NCBI RefSeq assembly: GCF_016892765.1
Contig: NZ_JAFEMD010000042.1
Span: 1-42,883, forward strand
DNA: 42,883 nt
Direction of reading: 5' to 3'
Source of the DNA: Microvirga arvi
GTDB lineage: Bacteria > Pseudomonadota > Alphaproteobacteria > Rhizobiales > Beijerinckiaceae
Shown here: piece by piece, positions 1 to 6,978 of the stretch
Layout of the letters: each line of letters opens with the position of its first letter
Position numbering within the stretch: the stretch's first letter is position 1
Position numbers and translations under genes: made by a program
The notes under the pieces: model-generated
What the model was told of the DNA's origin: nothing
Seen by the model: only the letters and a program-made list of their open reading frames with translations
The model's database searches: none

Positions 1-191
1 CGCTTGAAGATCGACACCAGGATGGCTCCTCGATTAGCCATCCCTCGCTAAACGGCCAAGGTTAATGCAACGGTGCCGTAATGCTCGCCCTCGCCAGCTA
101 CTCGATCATGTTGGAAGTGCTTCTCTAAAACTCGCCCCTTAATGGTTGATCATGGGTTCGCCGAGCCGTTCCATACAACGGAATATGCGAA

Positions 192-302
192 TTAGAGCCT
201 CTCCTGCCGAGGCTTGGCCCGGCGGCTCAGAACAAATGCAAATAGCAAGGAGAGGACCGCAATCACAATAATCGTGGTTAGGGCTATCTCGTTCCCGGAC
301 AT
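192..302 (-). CDS. small single-pass membrane protein (36 aa), unknown
   Basis: A short reading frame on the minus strand begins with ATG at 302 and encodes about 36 residues. After a short polar start (MSGNEIALTT) comes one strongly hydrophobic helix of roughly 18 residues, then a basic tail (SRRAKPRQERL), the usual layout of a tiny inner-membrane protein with a cytoplasmic positive C-terminus. I recognise no family. The ribosome-binding site is weak (GAAG). A hydrophobic segment of this quality is unlikely by chance in GC-rich DNA, but the shortness keeps confidence low. Confidence 0.35.
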   Translation of the reverse strand: MSGNEIALTTIIVIAVLSLLFAFVLSRRAKPRQERL

Positions 303-441
303 TCAGACTTCGTTGGGCTTGGCTTCATTAGGAGATCAAGAGATGCGAGGTACGGCATCCTGCCATTCTGATAGGGCCGCCAGCGCTTCGCCAGCCTCCT
401 ATCATAAGCGGCTTATGTCGGGATTACGCGCTGGGAAGCAC

Positions 442-579
442 TCAAAGCAGAACTGAGTAGCCTGCAATCGCAAGCGGCACGGTCACAATAATTGCCGTGA
501 CCACGCGCCTTTCAAAACGGTCAAGTTCTGCCTCAGCTTGCTTGATGCTTATGTGAAGTTCAGAGTTGGTGCTACTCAA
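442..579 (-). CDS. 45-aa small membrane protein, duplicate A (TTG start)
   Basis: The frame encodes 45 residues: an amphipathic N-terminal half (NSELHISIKQAEAELDRFERR) and one hydrophobic helix ending YSVLL. The copy at 4831-4968 encodes a near-identical protein starting with ATG. Here the ATG is replaced by TTG, preceded at about 7 nt by AGGGG, so initiation at TTG is plausible. Substitutions between copies are few and mostly conservative (for example VTVPLAIAG versus VPVPLVIAA), which suggests selection for the protein. The family and function are unknown to me. The N-terminal half also resembles the start of the protein at 5959-6231. Confidence 0.42.
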   Translation of the reverse strand: MSSTNSELHISIKQAEAELDRFERRVVTAIIVTVPLAIAGYSVLL

Positions 580-735
580 CTGTTTGCCCCTAAAGATAAA
601 GCTTCAGATGAGATATAACGTCTGAGCGCACCTGTGGGGTCCGCCCGTTACGGCAGGAGCCAAAACGCCCCAGCCGAGGACGGTTCAGGACACTCAGCCA
701 GGGCGCCTTCCATGGTGGGGGCCATGGAGATGGTG

Positions 736-801
736 CGGGCTGATACGCCACGCGCCCGGTGCCCGCATCCTGCAACGGCCGACGTAAATAATCCGTCACA
801 G
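736..801. repeat. short dispersed repeat, copy 1 of 3
   Basis: Begins 'cgggctgatac', has 'catcctgc' in the middle and ends 'taaataatccgtcacag'. Related copies lie at 2123-2188 and 5131-5190. This copy forms the right end of the large direct repeat. No coding role is apparent. Confidence 0.5.
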
Positions 802-866
802 ATCCCGATATCAGTGCAGCCCGGGCCTGACCTACATCCTTTCTTATTTCCCACCACTTGAAACGC

Positions 867-896
867 AAAAGGCCCGGGTGTTTGCCCGGGCCTTTT
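867..896 (-). terminator. intrinsic terminator of the porin gene
   Basis: A perfect 12-bp stem (867-878 with 885-896, core GGCCCGGG) and a 6-nt loop, with A/T runs on both sides. It lies 22 bp beyond the stop codon of the porin gene. On the minus strand the stem is GC-rich and ends in a U-run (cctttt), the classic Rho-independent form. Confidence 0.85.
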
Positions 897-918
897 CTGT
901 GTCTTGTTGAGACGGGTC

Positions 919-1653
919 TTAGTAGGTGCTGAACTTGTAGCTGAGGCCAGCACGAACCGTGTGGAATTCAATGTCGTTGCTGCCGAGCGAGACATTGTCG
1001 AAGAAGTTATCACCACCCTCATAGCTGGTGTAACGGTATTCCAGACGGGTGGTCAGGTTGTTGGTGAAGGCATATTCGATACCAGCACCCAGCGTCCAAC
1101 CGGTCAGCGTGTCGTCGCCGCTGTCGAGTAGACCGAAGCTGCCCGACACGCCTGCGAAGGCGAAACCACCGGTCGCGTAGATCAAAGCACGGTCAAACGC
1201 AAAACCGGCGCGAGCGCGGATCGAGCCCTGCCAGTCGAGAGCGTTGCCAGCGAAGCCGTAGTTCGTGAACACGACGCCGTCGGGGCCAACGATGACCAGG
1301 TCATCGTCGTCGTCGCCGAACACGCCTTCGACATCGCCTTCAACGCCGATCACGAACGAGCCGAGCTGGTAGTTGTAACCAGCATGGACACCGGCCAGGA
1401 AGCCGTCGCCGCTGTCACCGAAATCGCCGCTCTGCACCACGAAGCCGCTCGGGAGAACGATGTCGTTGTCGTTGGCATTCCAGCCGTACCCGATCTGGGC
1501 ACCGACGTAGAAGCCGGTCCAGGTGAAGACCGGGACGGGAGCGTAAATGGGAGCCGGAGCGGCGCGTGATGGGAGGTCAGCAGCAGAAGCGGCGGAGATG
1601 CCGGCGGTGGCGAGGGCCGTGGCAGCGAGCAGGCCGAGAAGACGGGTTTTCAT
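919..1653 (-). CDS. outer-membrane beta-barrel porin, Omp25/Omp31 family
   Basis: The protein has 244 residues from the ATG at 1653, with a signal peptide (MKTRLLGLLAATALATAGISAASA, shown in two parts: basic start MKTR, then a hydrophobic core ending ASA). Next comes the rhizobial hallmark ADLPSR..P..YAPVPVFTWTGFYVG at the start of the mature protein. The rest has alternating beta-strand character with aromatic girdles, repeated Y.Y and GFAF strands, an acidic loop (FGDDDDD), and ends LSYKFSTY, an aromatic-terminated last strand typical of barrel assembly signals. Family members are 8-stranded outer-membrane proteins abundant in Rhizobiales. An in-frame TTG lies two codons upstream, but the ATG is better placed after AAGGGA. 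A strong terminator follows the stop. Confidence 0.9.
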   Translation of the reverse strand: MKTRLLGLLAATALATAGISAASAADLPSRAAPAPIYAPVPVFTWTGFYVGAQIGYGWNANDNDIVLPSGFVVQSGDFGDSGDGFLAGVHAGYNYQLGSFVIGVEGDVEGVFGDDDDDLVIVGPDGVVFTNYGFAGNALDWQGSIRARAGFAFDRALIYATGGFAFAGVSGSFGLLDSGDDTLTGWTLGAGIEYAFTNNLTTRLEYRYTSYEGGDNFFDNVSLGSNDIEFHTVRAGLSYKFSTY

Positions 1654-1813
1654 GAGCAATTCATCCCTTGTGCGAGGAGTCGCAAGGGAAGAGTATGGTT
1701 CAAGAATAAATTCTGACTATGGCACAGCCGCAACACTGCTGGGATTTGACCACTTTGGGGCCAAACTCATCGGCCTGTACGTATCGTGCTGCCCGCTCAT
1801 ACTTCCGTACCAT

Positions 1814-1914
1814 TTGACAGGGTGGCGGGCGCGTGCGGTACTGGTCATGTTTTCGGAGTGAGACCCGAAGGCGAGAAGATGAACTCAACCCTGCCCTACC
1901 CTGGGCAGGGTTTT
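1814..1914 (+). ncRNA. possible small RNA or leader ending in a strong terminator
   Basis: No convincing protein gene ends before the plus-strand terminator at 1887. A TTGACA hexamer lies at 1814-1819, with a weak -10-like GGTACT 17 bp later. A transcript from about 1850 to 1914 would be roughly 65 nt. Only the terminator is strong. The promoter is a guess, so this is a candidate only. Confidence 0.2.
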
Positions 1915-1916
1915 TT
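1887..1916 (+). terminator. intrinsic terminator, plus strand
   Basis: A 10-bp perfect stem AACCCTGCCC / GGGCAGGGTT with a 6-nt loop, followed directly by T6. The upstream transcription unit is not identified. See the candidate small RNA at 1814-1914. Confidence 0.7.
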
Positions 1917-2122
1917 ATGACGGTTGCAGCCGACGATGGAGTGTTGCTCCGACGCTGTAAGGAAGTGCCACGAACAGCCTTCTGCGAAGTTGCTTGGCGT
2001 CAGCAAAGGCGCCCTAACCGAGGGGTCTTAGACCTCCGGCTTAGGGCGTCTGTGGCCCTGGCCGAGGGAGTTCATGAACCTCCGCCGGGGCGGTGCGGAG
2101 AACGAAACAACCCCGCCTCTTT

Positions 2123-2188
2123 CGGGCTGATACACATTGCGCCCAGCGCAGGCATCCTGCTCCGACCGAGGTTAATGATCTGTCACAG
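2123..2188. repeat. short dispersed repeat, copy 2 of 3
   Basis: Matches the repeats at 736-801 and 5131-5190: 'cgggctgatacaca', then 'gcaggcatcctgc', then 'gttaatgatctgtcacag'. It is the most diverged copy. The surrounding 1920-2270 has no supportable gene. Confidence 0.45.
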
Positions 2189-2271
2189 GTCCTTGTACCC
2201 GCGCCGGCGCTCTAGGGCGGCCAGCCCCGCCACGCCTGGTCGGCGCTCCTCACAAATTTGGCTCCCCAGCC

Positions 2272-2550
2272 TCATAGCTCCAGCTTAGAGGTGGCTTTCT
2301 CCTCCCTACGTCCCTTCTCGATCACCTGCTTGTTTCGGATCCAGCCGATAGTGCAGATCAAGACAGCTCCGCCCAGCGCTCCCCCAATCAGCTCCACCAT
2401 CATGTGGATGAAGGGGTCGCCGCCATGAAAGTCTCTGATGGAGATGGAATAGATCTGATGCGTGCCGACCGGCAGCAAACCAAGCAGAGCCCCTATGTAA
2501 GCAAGGCTCTCAAGGTCCCATGTACTGTGGCTGGCGGTGTCGCGTTTCAT
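2272..2550 (-). CDS. small two-helix membrane protein, unknown
   Basis: It encodes 92 residues from the ATG at 2550. An upstream in-frame GTG at 2559 is possible. Two hydrophobic segments are visible, about residues 12-30 (LAYIGALLGLLPVG) and 50-68 (LIGGALGGAVLICTIGW), followed by a charged tail rich in Lys and Glu. This predicts a small inner-membrane protein with a cytoplasmic tail. I do not recognise the family. Its neighbours are unrelated small genes. Confidence 0.5.
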   Translation of the reverse strand: MKRDTASHSTWDLESLAYIGALLGLLPVGTHQIYSISIRDFHGGDPFIHMMVELIGGALGGAVLICTIGWIRNKQVIEKGRREEKATSKLEL

Positions 2551-2676
2551 GCCAACCACTACGGTATCGTACGGCGGCAGAGATCGTACATCCTATCCTC
2601 TTGAGTTATAGATCCCGATACCCTCGCCGTTTGTGCCGATCCTGCCCCAATTGCGCATGGTTCCAAACAGATCGCT

Positions 2677-3132
2677 TTGTTGTACCAAGAGCTAGCAACC
2701 GATGTCGCAGACCTACGGCAGTTTCCATTCCCTCAGCGAGTTCATCGGGAAATGCGTTCCGAAGCGGGGAAAGTGGCAAGCACGTTGCCCTGTTCATTCA
2801 TGGGGCCGTGGATGGCAGAGAACTACGTCGAGATCAATCCGGACATGGTCGCTCTGGCCAAGAAGCTGCGGCAGTACAAGGTCCAATGCCGCAAGCGCAC
2901 CCTGCGGGAGATCGCAGACAAACTCGCCAAGGCTGGTTTCGTGACGGACACCGGAAAGCCCTACGCGGCAGCCGCTGTCGCCAAGATGATCGAGGCTCAG
3001 AGCAGGACTGGCGCAGCCATCCTAAGGATCAATCCTGCGAGGACGTCATGGGCAGCAATCGTTCGTAGGTCCGACGGATCTTGCCGTAGCACTCGCATGA
3101 CATCTCTTCGAGGCCAGGGCGGTCCGCGATGA
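2677..3132 (+). CDS. hypothetical protein with recombinase-like C-terminal motif, 3' end eroded
   Basis: The recognisable part is residues about 48-110: MAENYVEINPDMVALAKKLR, then a segment TLREIADKLAKAGFVTDTGKPY followed by AAAAVAKMIEA. That resembles the region in serine recombinases and related small proteins where 'G..t..GkpW....V..ml' recurs, often in Rhizobiales hypothetical proteins. No resolvase catalytic domain is present. The last 30 or so residues lack character and run antisense through the 3' end of the Crp/Fnr gene (overlap 3029-3132), so the original stop has probably been lost. It may be a decaying gene. The start at 2677 is uncertain. Confidence 0.38.
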   Translation: MLYQELATDVADLRQFPFPQRVHREMRSEAGKVASTLPCSFMGPWMAENYVEINPDMVALAKKLRQYKVQCRKRTLREIADKLAKAGFVTDTGKPYAAAAVAKMIEAQSRTGAAILRINPARTSWAAIVRRSDGSCRSTRMTSLRGQGGPR

Positions 3133-3760
3133 TGATGCCCCCGCGCTGCTGGGTGATCAGGCCCTGCACCTGAAACGTGCGCAGCAAAGTGCTGATCGTT
3201 GAGCGCTGCACCCCCATCAACTCGGCCAGATCGGCATGGGTCAGGGGCAGGAGGTCCGTATCGATGCGGTCTCGTGTGCTCATGATCCAGTTGCAGCAGC
3301 GGGCCTCCACCGTATGGAAGGCATTGCAGGAAACCGCCTGGAAGGTCTGGGCCAGCAGCGCTTCGCTATAGCCGAGGATCAGTCGCCGTATCGTGGGTCG
3401 GGCCTGCATCGCCTCCTGCATCCTGTCGAGTGGGATCCGGGAGGCGGTACCCGCGATCTGCACCTTATAGCGCCCGAAGGCCTCGCGGGAGACAATGGCA
3501 CTGATCAGGCCGAACAGCCCCTCCCGCCCGAAGGACGCCACCTCGACGAACTGGCCCTCCTCCATGATGTTGAGCAGGGTCACGAAGGTGTTATGCGGGA
3601 AGTAGGTGGAGTGGATGGTGTCACCGGCTTCGTAGAGGATCGCGCCCTTCGATAGCCTCACGATCTCCAGATGCGGCTCCAGGCAGGCCAGATCCTCCGG
3701 CGCCAGGGCGGCCAGGAGCCGGTTCTCCCGATGATTGGCCTTCGATGCTGAGGACACCAT
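3029..3760 (-). CDS. Crp/Fnr-family transcriptional regulator
   Basis: The 243-residue protein has an N-terminal cyclic-nucleotide-binding-like fold (about 15-135; 'LEIVRLSKGAILYEAGD', 'YFPHNTFVTLL', 'EVASFGREGLFG') and a C-terminal winged helix-turn-helix (about 165-230; 'LTHADLAELMGVQRSTISTLLRTFQVQG'). No Cys cluster for an Fe-S centre is visible, so it is not a classic Fnr oxygen sensor. The cNMP-contact motif is also not canonical, so the effector is unknown. This subgroup is highly multiplied in Methylobacteriaceae and Bradyrhizobiaceae. Its 3' end overlaps the converging recombinase-like reading frame. Confidence 0.85.
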   Translation of the reverse strand: MVSSASKANHRENRLLAALAPEDLACLEPHLEIVRLSKGAILYEAGDTIHSTYFPHNTFVTLLNIMEEGQFVEVASFGREGLFGLISAIVSREAFGRYKVQIAGTASRIPLDRMQEAMQARPTIRRLILGYSEALLAQTFQAVSCNAFHTVEARCCNWIMSTRDRIDTDLLPLTHADLAELMGVQRSTISTLLRTFQVQGLITQQRGGIIIADRPGLEEMSCECYGKIRRTYERLLPMTSSQD

Positions 3761-3999
3761 GGCAGGTTTTCCAGCCTCTCGGCTCAGAGTTGACCCATAT
3801 GCAAGGCAACGGGCTACGGCCTATTGAGGCTGGATTTATCAGTCATGTCAGTCTGCCAGACGACACAACGATGACCCTGTTTTTAGGCTTCAGCCGGCCA
3901 GACGCCGCCGAGGAGACCTCTAAGGCCCCGAGCGATCAGGCCAAAGGACCGCACACGCGAGGCTGTGGGATCATATTGTTCCCACCCTGGTCGCAAAAC

Positions 4000-4143
4000 T
4001 CATCGTTCAAGCCCGAGAGCTGTAGATCGCCTTACCTCTCCGCGTCGCGTGATGTACCCGCCAGTGCCCCTGGTTTCACCAGCCATGACTGGCGTTGAGG
4101 CGGCGATGCAAACAACAAGTGCGGCCAGAAGCCTGATGCGCAT
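4000..4143 (-). CDS. small secreted protein (47 aa), unknown
   Basis: From the ATG at 4143 the product starts MRIRLLAALVVCIAASTPVMAG, a clean Sec signal peptide with a likely cut after VMA. The mature part is only about 25 residues, basic, with ETRGTGGYITRRGEV. An upstream in-frame start at 4212 would bury the signal sequence, so the ATG at 4143 is preferred. No family is recognised. Confidence 0.45.
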   Translation of the reverse strand: MRIRLLAALVVCIAASTPVMAGETRGTGGYITRRGEVRRSTALGLER

Positions 4144-4306
4144 GTCATAGAATCCTTCAGAGGAAGGAGCGGCGCCCCTTATGCCGCGGCGTAAGGTGAT
4201 CAAGCATTCCAACTACTCGGAATTTCCGCCTCAAGTCGGCAGGCTGCCCTGTTATGCTCGAGCAGATGGGCTTTCGAAGGCCATCGAACCAGAAGGAAGC
4301 TGATTG

Positions 4307-4777
4307 ATGAACAAGGGCTCGGAAGCAGGAGCGCTCATCCGGCGAGTTGGTGACGGCGATAACAATCGTGCCTTTGATCTGCCCCGCACGTTTCTAGTGC
4401 AGTCCGGTGAGGTCGGAGGCAGCTTGTCGCACTGGATCGAGAATGTTCCGGTTGGAGCCGGTCCGCCGATGCATATCCATCATCAGGAACAGGAGATGTT
4501 CCGGATTCTGTCAGGTCAGTTCCGCTTCTGGTGCGCAGGCGAGGCTCAGGACCTGAGTGATGGGGACACAATCCTGATCCCCAAGGGGTCTCCTCACACT
4601 TTCAAGAACGTCGGCAGCGATGACGGCCAACTTCTGATCACGATGACTCCTGGTGGTGCCGAAGGGTTCTTCCTCGAGGTCGAGAGGCAGGGGCTCCACC
4701 CATCGCGAAATATGCCTCAGATCGTGGAAATCGCCGCCCGCTACAATCTCGAGTTCGTCGGGCCACCGCCCGCCTGA
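4307..4777 (+). CDS. cupin-domain protein
   Basis: The 156-residue protein starts at the ATG at 4307, preceded by AAGGAAG. A TTG one codon earlier is a less likely start. It has a single conserved cupin barrel: motif 1 is PMHIHHQEQEMFRILSG (two His and a Glu of the metal site) and motif 2 is GDTILIPKGSPHTFKNVG (last metal His, about residue 98). Small mono-cupins bind a divalent metal and serve as isomerases, dioxygenases or sensors. The sequence does not say which. It is isolated, with no operon partner. Confidence 0.8.
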   Translation: MNKGSEAGALIRRVGDGDNNRAFDLPRTFLVQSGEVGGSLSHWIENVPVGAGPPMHIHHQEQEMFRILSGQFRFWCAGEAQDLSDGDTILIPKGSPHTFKNVGSDDGQLLITMTPGGAEGFFLEVERQGLHPSRNMPQIVEIAARYNLEFVGPPPA

Positions 4778-4830
4778 AGCGCGCTCCTATCTCCATATTG
4801 GGGCTTATGCGAAAATGCGTGGGGAAGCGC

Positions 4831-4968
4831 TCAAAGCAGGACTGAGTAGGCTGCAATCACAAGCGGCACGGGCACAATAATTGCCGTGACCACGCGTCTT
4901 TCAAAACGGTCAAGTTCTGCCTCAGCTTGCTTGATGTTTGTGTGAAGTTCAGAGTTGGTGCCATTCAT
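4831..4968 (-). CDS. 45-aa small membrane protein, duplicate B
   Basis: ATG at 4968, preceded by a G-rich ribosome-binding stretch (TTTGGGGCG). It encodes MNGTNSELHTNIKQAEAELD, then RFERRVVTAI and a hydrophobic helix ending AAYSVLL. It is the paralogue of 442-579. The N-terminal half is predicted amphipathic or coiled coil with heptad-like charge spacing. The C-terminal half is one membrane helix, reaching the very end of the protein. Function unknown. Conservation of the frame in both copies, despite many changes in the surrounding DNA, favours a real gene. Confidence 0.5.
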   Translation of the reverse strand: MNGTNSELHTNIKQAEAELDRFERRVVTAIIVPVPLVIAAYSVLL

Positions 4969-5130
4969 CGTCGCCCCAAAGGTAAAATTACAGGTGAGAT
5001 ACTGAGATATAACGTCTGGGTGTACCTGTGGGGTCCGCCCGGACAGTTTACGCAAGAACGCCCTAGCCGAAGAGGGGGCCAGAACCCTCAGCCAGGGCGC
5101 TCTCCACGCCCGGGGGCTATGGAGATGGGT

Positions 5131-5190
5131 CGGGCTGATACACCACGCGTTTGGTGCAGGCATCCTGCAACGGCCAAGGTAAATAATCCG
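5131..5190. repeat. short dispersed repeat, copy 3 of 3
   Basis: 'cgggctgatacaccacgcg', then 'gcaggcatcctgcaacggcc' and 'aaggtaaataatccg'. It is closest to the copy at 736-801, with which it shares the larger duplication. Confidence 0.5.
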
Positions 5191-5431
5191 TTCGCCGCGA
5201 TGGCCCTCCATCCGGAGCCCTTCAGCCGCAGAGAAGCATCGTCCATCCAACTCCCCGAAGGATTACCCAAGGCTGCAGAGGATCATCTTAGATCAATTTC
5301 GGGACGTGCCAGACTCATCCGAGCAACCTATAAGACTTGGCTTGTTCATTTGGAACGTAGGCTTATGAAGAACGTTGCGTTCCAAGGTCATCAAAGAGCC
5401 GCCTGCTGCGGACATCTTCCCGGAACTGCCG

Positions 5432-5653
5432 ATGCGCTGCTATTTCCATCTCGTCAACTGTCACGCTTCAATCCTCGATAATGTTGGTGTGGAGGTGTCG
5501 GACCTTCCGACCGCACATCGTCAGGCGCTTTGCGCTCTTGAGGAGCTTCGGGTGGAGGCGGCAAACTGTGACTGGCAAGGCTGGCGCTTGGATGTAGCCG
5601 ACCTGTCGGGCTCGGTTCTCATGTCCATTCCCTTGGAAGCCACCCTGCACTAG
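5432..5653 (+). CDS. DUF6894 family protein
   Basis: The 73-residue product starts at the ATG at 5432, giving MRCYFHLVNCHASILDNVGV. The family signature is MR-Y-FHL at the start, then a short acidic or polar stretch with 'GVEVSDLPTAHRQAL', a Trp in 'CDWQGWRLDVADLSG', and a hydrophobic end 'SVLMSIPLE'. DUF6894 proteins are small, of unknown function, and very numerous in Methylobacteriaceae and Bradyrhizobium. An upstream in-frame start at 5375 would add 19 residues that family members lack. The 3' end overlaps the convergent gene 5619-5888 by 35 bp. Confidence 0.75.
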   Translation: MRCYFHLVNCHASILDNVGVEVSDLPTAHRQALCALEELRVEAANCDWQGWRLDVADLSGSVLMSIPLEATLH

Positions 5654-5888
5654 CGGCTGCGAAGTAGGGCTTCCAGCCACGGATCTGCCTCTCAGAGCCA
5701 AAGCGCGGTGGATCGCCAAAGATCCGCCAATAGCCGGTGCCTGCGGCCGGGTTGATGGTCCAGAACCCCACGGTGAGCGGGAGAGTGGGCGGGACCTCAT
5801 CCTCAGCCATCCAGAGGATCACCGGTGTGCCGTCCCGTGGCGCGGTGCTGATGGGAGACCAGCCCCTTTCGTCATGTTTCTCCGCCAT
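5619..5888 (-). CDS. small 'WSPIstAPRDGTP' protein, unknown function
   Basis: From the ATG at 5888 it encodes 89 residues. The N-terminal motif RGWSPISTAPRDGTPVILW is a widespread signature of small Rhizobiales and phage-associated proteins, and aromatic residues recur through the rest (VGFWTINPAAGTGYWRIF, RGWKPYF). No catalytic residues are evident. A paralogue lies at 10711-10932. An earlier in-frame start at 5996 exists, but the conserved motif normally lies within about 10 residues of the start. It overlaps the 3' end of the DUF6894 gene. Confidence 0.6.
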   Translation of the reverse strand: MAEKHDERGWSPISTAPRDGTPVILWMAEDEVPPTLPLTVGFWTINPAAGTGYWRIFGDPPRFGSERQIRGWKPYFAAASAGWLPREWT

Positions 5889-5958
5889 GGCGGGCGGGAC
5901 CTCACAGGCCAAGTACGGCGTTAGTGTGTCACCTGGGGGTGAGCCTGTGGGTAAATGG

Positions 5959-6231
5959 ATGCGCGACGTCAACGCTGACCTTCCTACCCGGATCAAGGCC
6001 AGCGAGGCTGAGCTCGCTCAATGCGAGTGGCAGGCGACCGCTCTCCTGACGTTCGTCACCTTGACGCTCGGATGCGCCTGTATGTGTGTGCTTTCAGGCT
6101 GGTCGATCCTATCAGGCGGTCAGGGCTCTGGCCACATGTGTGTCCGGTCTGATCGACCGTGGGCACAGATAACACCGGAGGCGCACGACTGCCCTGTAAG
6201 CTCCACCAATCCGAGATTAGCGCTGTCCTGA
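5959..6231 (+). CDS. small protein with one membrane helix, related to the 45-aa duplicates
   Basis: ATG at 5959 gives a 90-residue frame. It begins MRDVNADLPTRIKASEAELA, which lines up with NSELHTNIKQAEAELD of the 45-residue proteins, followed by a hydrophobic helix (LLTFVTLTLGCACMCVL). After about residue 50 the sequence is low in character and may be read-through of a lost stop. I infer a third, diverged member of the same tiny membrane protein family. Function unknown. Confidence 0.38.
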   Translation: MRDVNADLPTRIKASEAELAQCEWQATALLTFVTLTLGCACMCVLSGWSILSGGQGSGHMCVRSDRPWAQITPEAHDCPVSSTNPRLALS

Positions 6232-6532
6232 TCTTGCTGTATCAGAACTGTCCCGTGATCCGCATGCCTAGTGTCAGCTTTTACAGCTTCTCGCTTCTGT
6301 GCAGTAATGGCGCAGCCGGATTGAGTGAGGCTCACGTGAACCTCTACGGTCTTGGAGACCTGCGCCGCATGACGCTCGGCCAGCGGCGGCTCAAGCATAT
6401 GGTTAACCATCGACACAAAACGATCCCCAATCCAAGATCGTCAGTCTCGCAGCTCAGACATATGAAGGTAAGGTGCGGCGAAAACACCGCTTACGGTTCA
6501 ATCATTACTAACTACAGTGAAGTGGCAACTCG
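6232..6532. other. intergenic, nothing recognised
   Basis: Open frames exist on both strands here, but their products lack hydrophobic pattern, motif or a ribosome-binding site. No repeat, tRNA or strong hairpin was seen. Confidence 0.4.
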
Positions 6533-6895
6533 TTAATCGATAGCGATCTCTTGTGCGGGGCGGAGCACTTGCGAACTTGATACCCTTTGCTCAAGTGCGC
6601 CGAGTATAAATTGGAGTTCTCCGTGAAGAACACGTAGCCGTTGCAGCAACTCAATATCAGCCAAATGAGCGGCCAAAGGTGTTTCGTTCGAAGCTGCCGG
6701 AGCGGAGATGACGCTGTGGATCCACTTCAGAGCTGCCGGCCCAATGCCAGGACTTTTCAGCCAGAGGCAATCGGAAACTTTGGCGATCTCGCCCTTGCTG
6801 GGACAGCGCCCCTCAAACACCTGCAAGATCGCTTTGCGGGCTCTCAAGGGAACCAGATCCAAAGGGAAAGGATCATCTAGCTGCATTGAGTCCAC
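6533..6895 (-). CDS. small protein resembling the RNA polymerase alpha C-terminal domain
   Basis: The 120-residue product has, at about residues 10-62, the layout of an alpha-CTD helix-hairpin-helix: LDLVPLRARKAILQVFEG (L..R....L), then a spacer, then DCLWLKSPGIGPAALKWIHS, matching the 'LLk.PnlG.kSL.EI' core that contacts DNA and activators in RpoA. The C-terminal half (75-120) is predicted helical (ELLQRLRVLHGELQFILGALEQ), perhaps a coiled coil. Alpha-CTD-like orphans are known in alphaproteobacteria but their role is unclear. I infer a DNA-binding or polymerase-associated small protein. Confidence 0.55.
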   Translation of the reverse strand: MDSMQLDDPFPLDLVPLRARKAILQVFEGRCPSKGEIAKVSDCLWLKSPGIGPAALKWIHSVISAPAASNETPLAAHLADIELLQRLRVLHGELQFILGALEQRVSSSQVLRPAQEIAID

Positions 6896-6934
6896 TTCAA
6901 GCCAATACTGGACCTAGGAGGCGGAAAGCGGGAC

Positions 6935-6963
6935 AGAGCCCCGAGCCTTTCGGCCGGGGCTCT
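6935..6963 (-). terminator. hairpin terminator after the epimerase gene
   Basis: A 9-bp perfect stem AGAGCCCCG / CGGGGCTCT with an 11-nt loop, 16 bp beyond the stop of the 6979-9987 gene. The T-run on the minus strand is poor, so it could equally act on the plus strand. Confidence 0.6.
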
Positions 6964-6978
6964 TTGGGCGGGGTGGTG

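Larger units (their letters stand above)
431..803. repeat. large direct repeat, copy 1
   Basis: About 370 bp that recurs, diverged, at 4820-5195 in the same orientation. Long stretches are identical, for example around 'cacaataattgccgtgacca' and 'ttcaaaacggtcaagttctg'. It contains a 45-residue membrane protein gene on the minus strand, its upstream region, and at the far end a shorter repeat that also occurs at 2123. Both copies lie in the small-gene zone. Confidence 0.7.
4820..5195. repeat. large direct repeat, copy 2
   Basis: Second copy of the segment at 431-803, same orientation. The match starts at 'ggggaagcgctcaaagcagg' and continues through the 45-residue membrane protein gene, its upstream region ('gagatataacgtctg', 'acctgtggggtccgcccg') and the short repeat at 5131-5190, with small indels in the middle. 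Confidence 0.7.
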
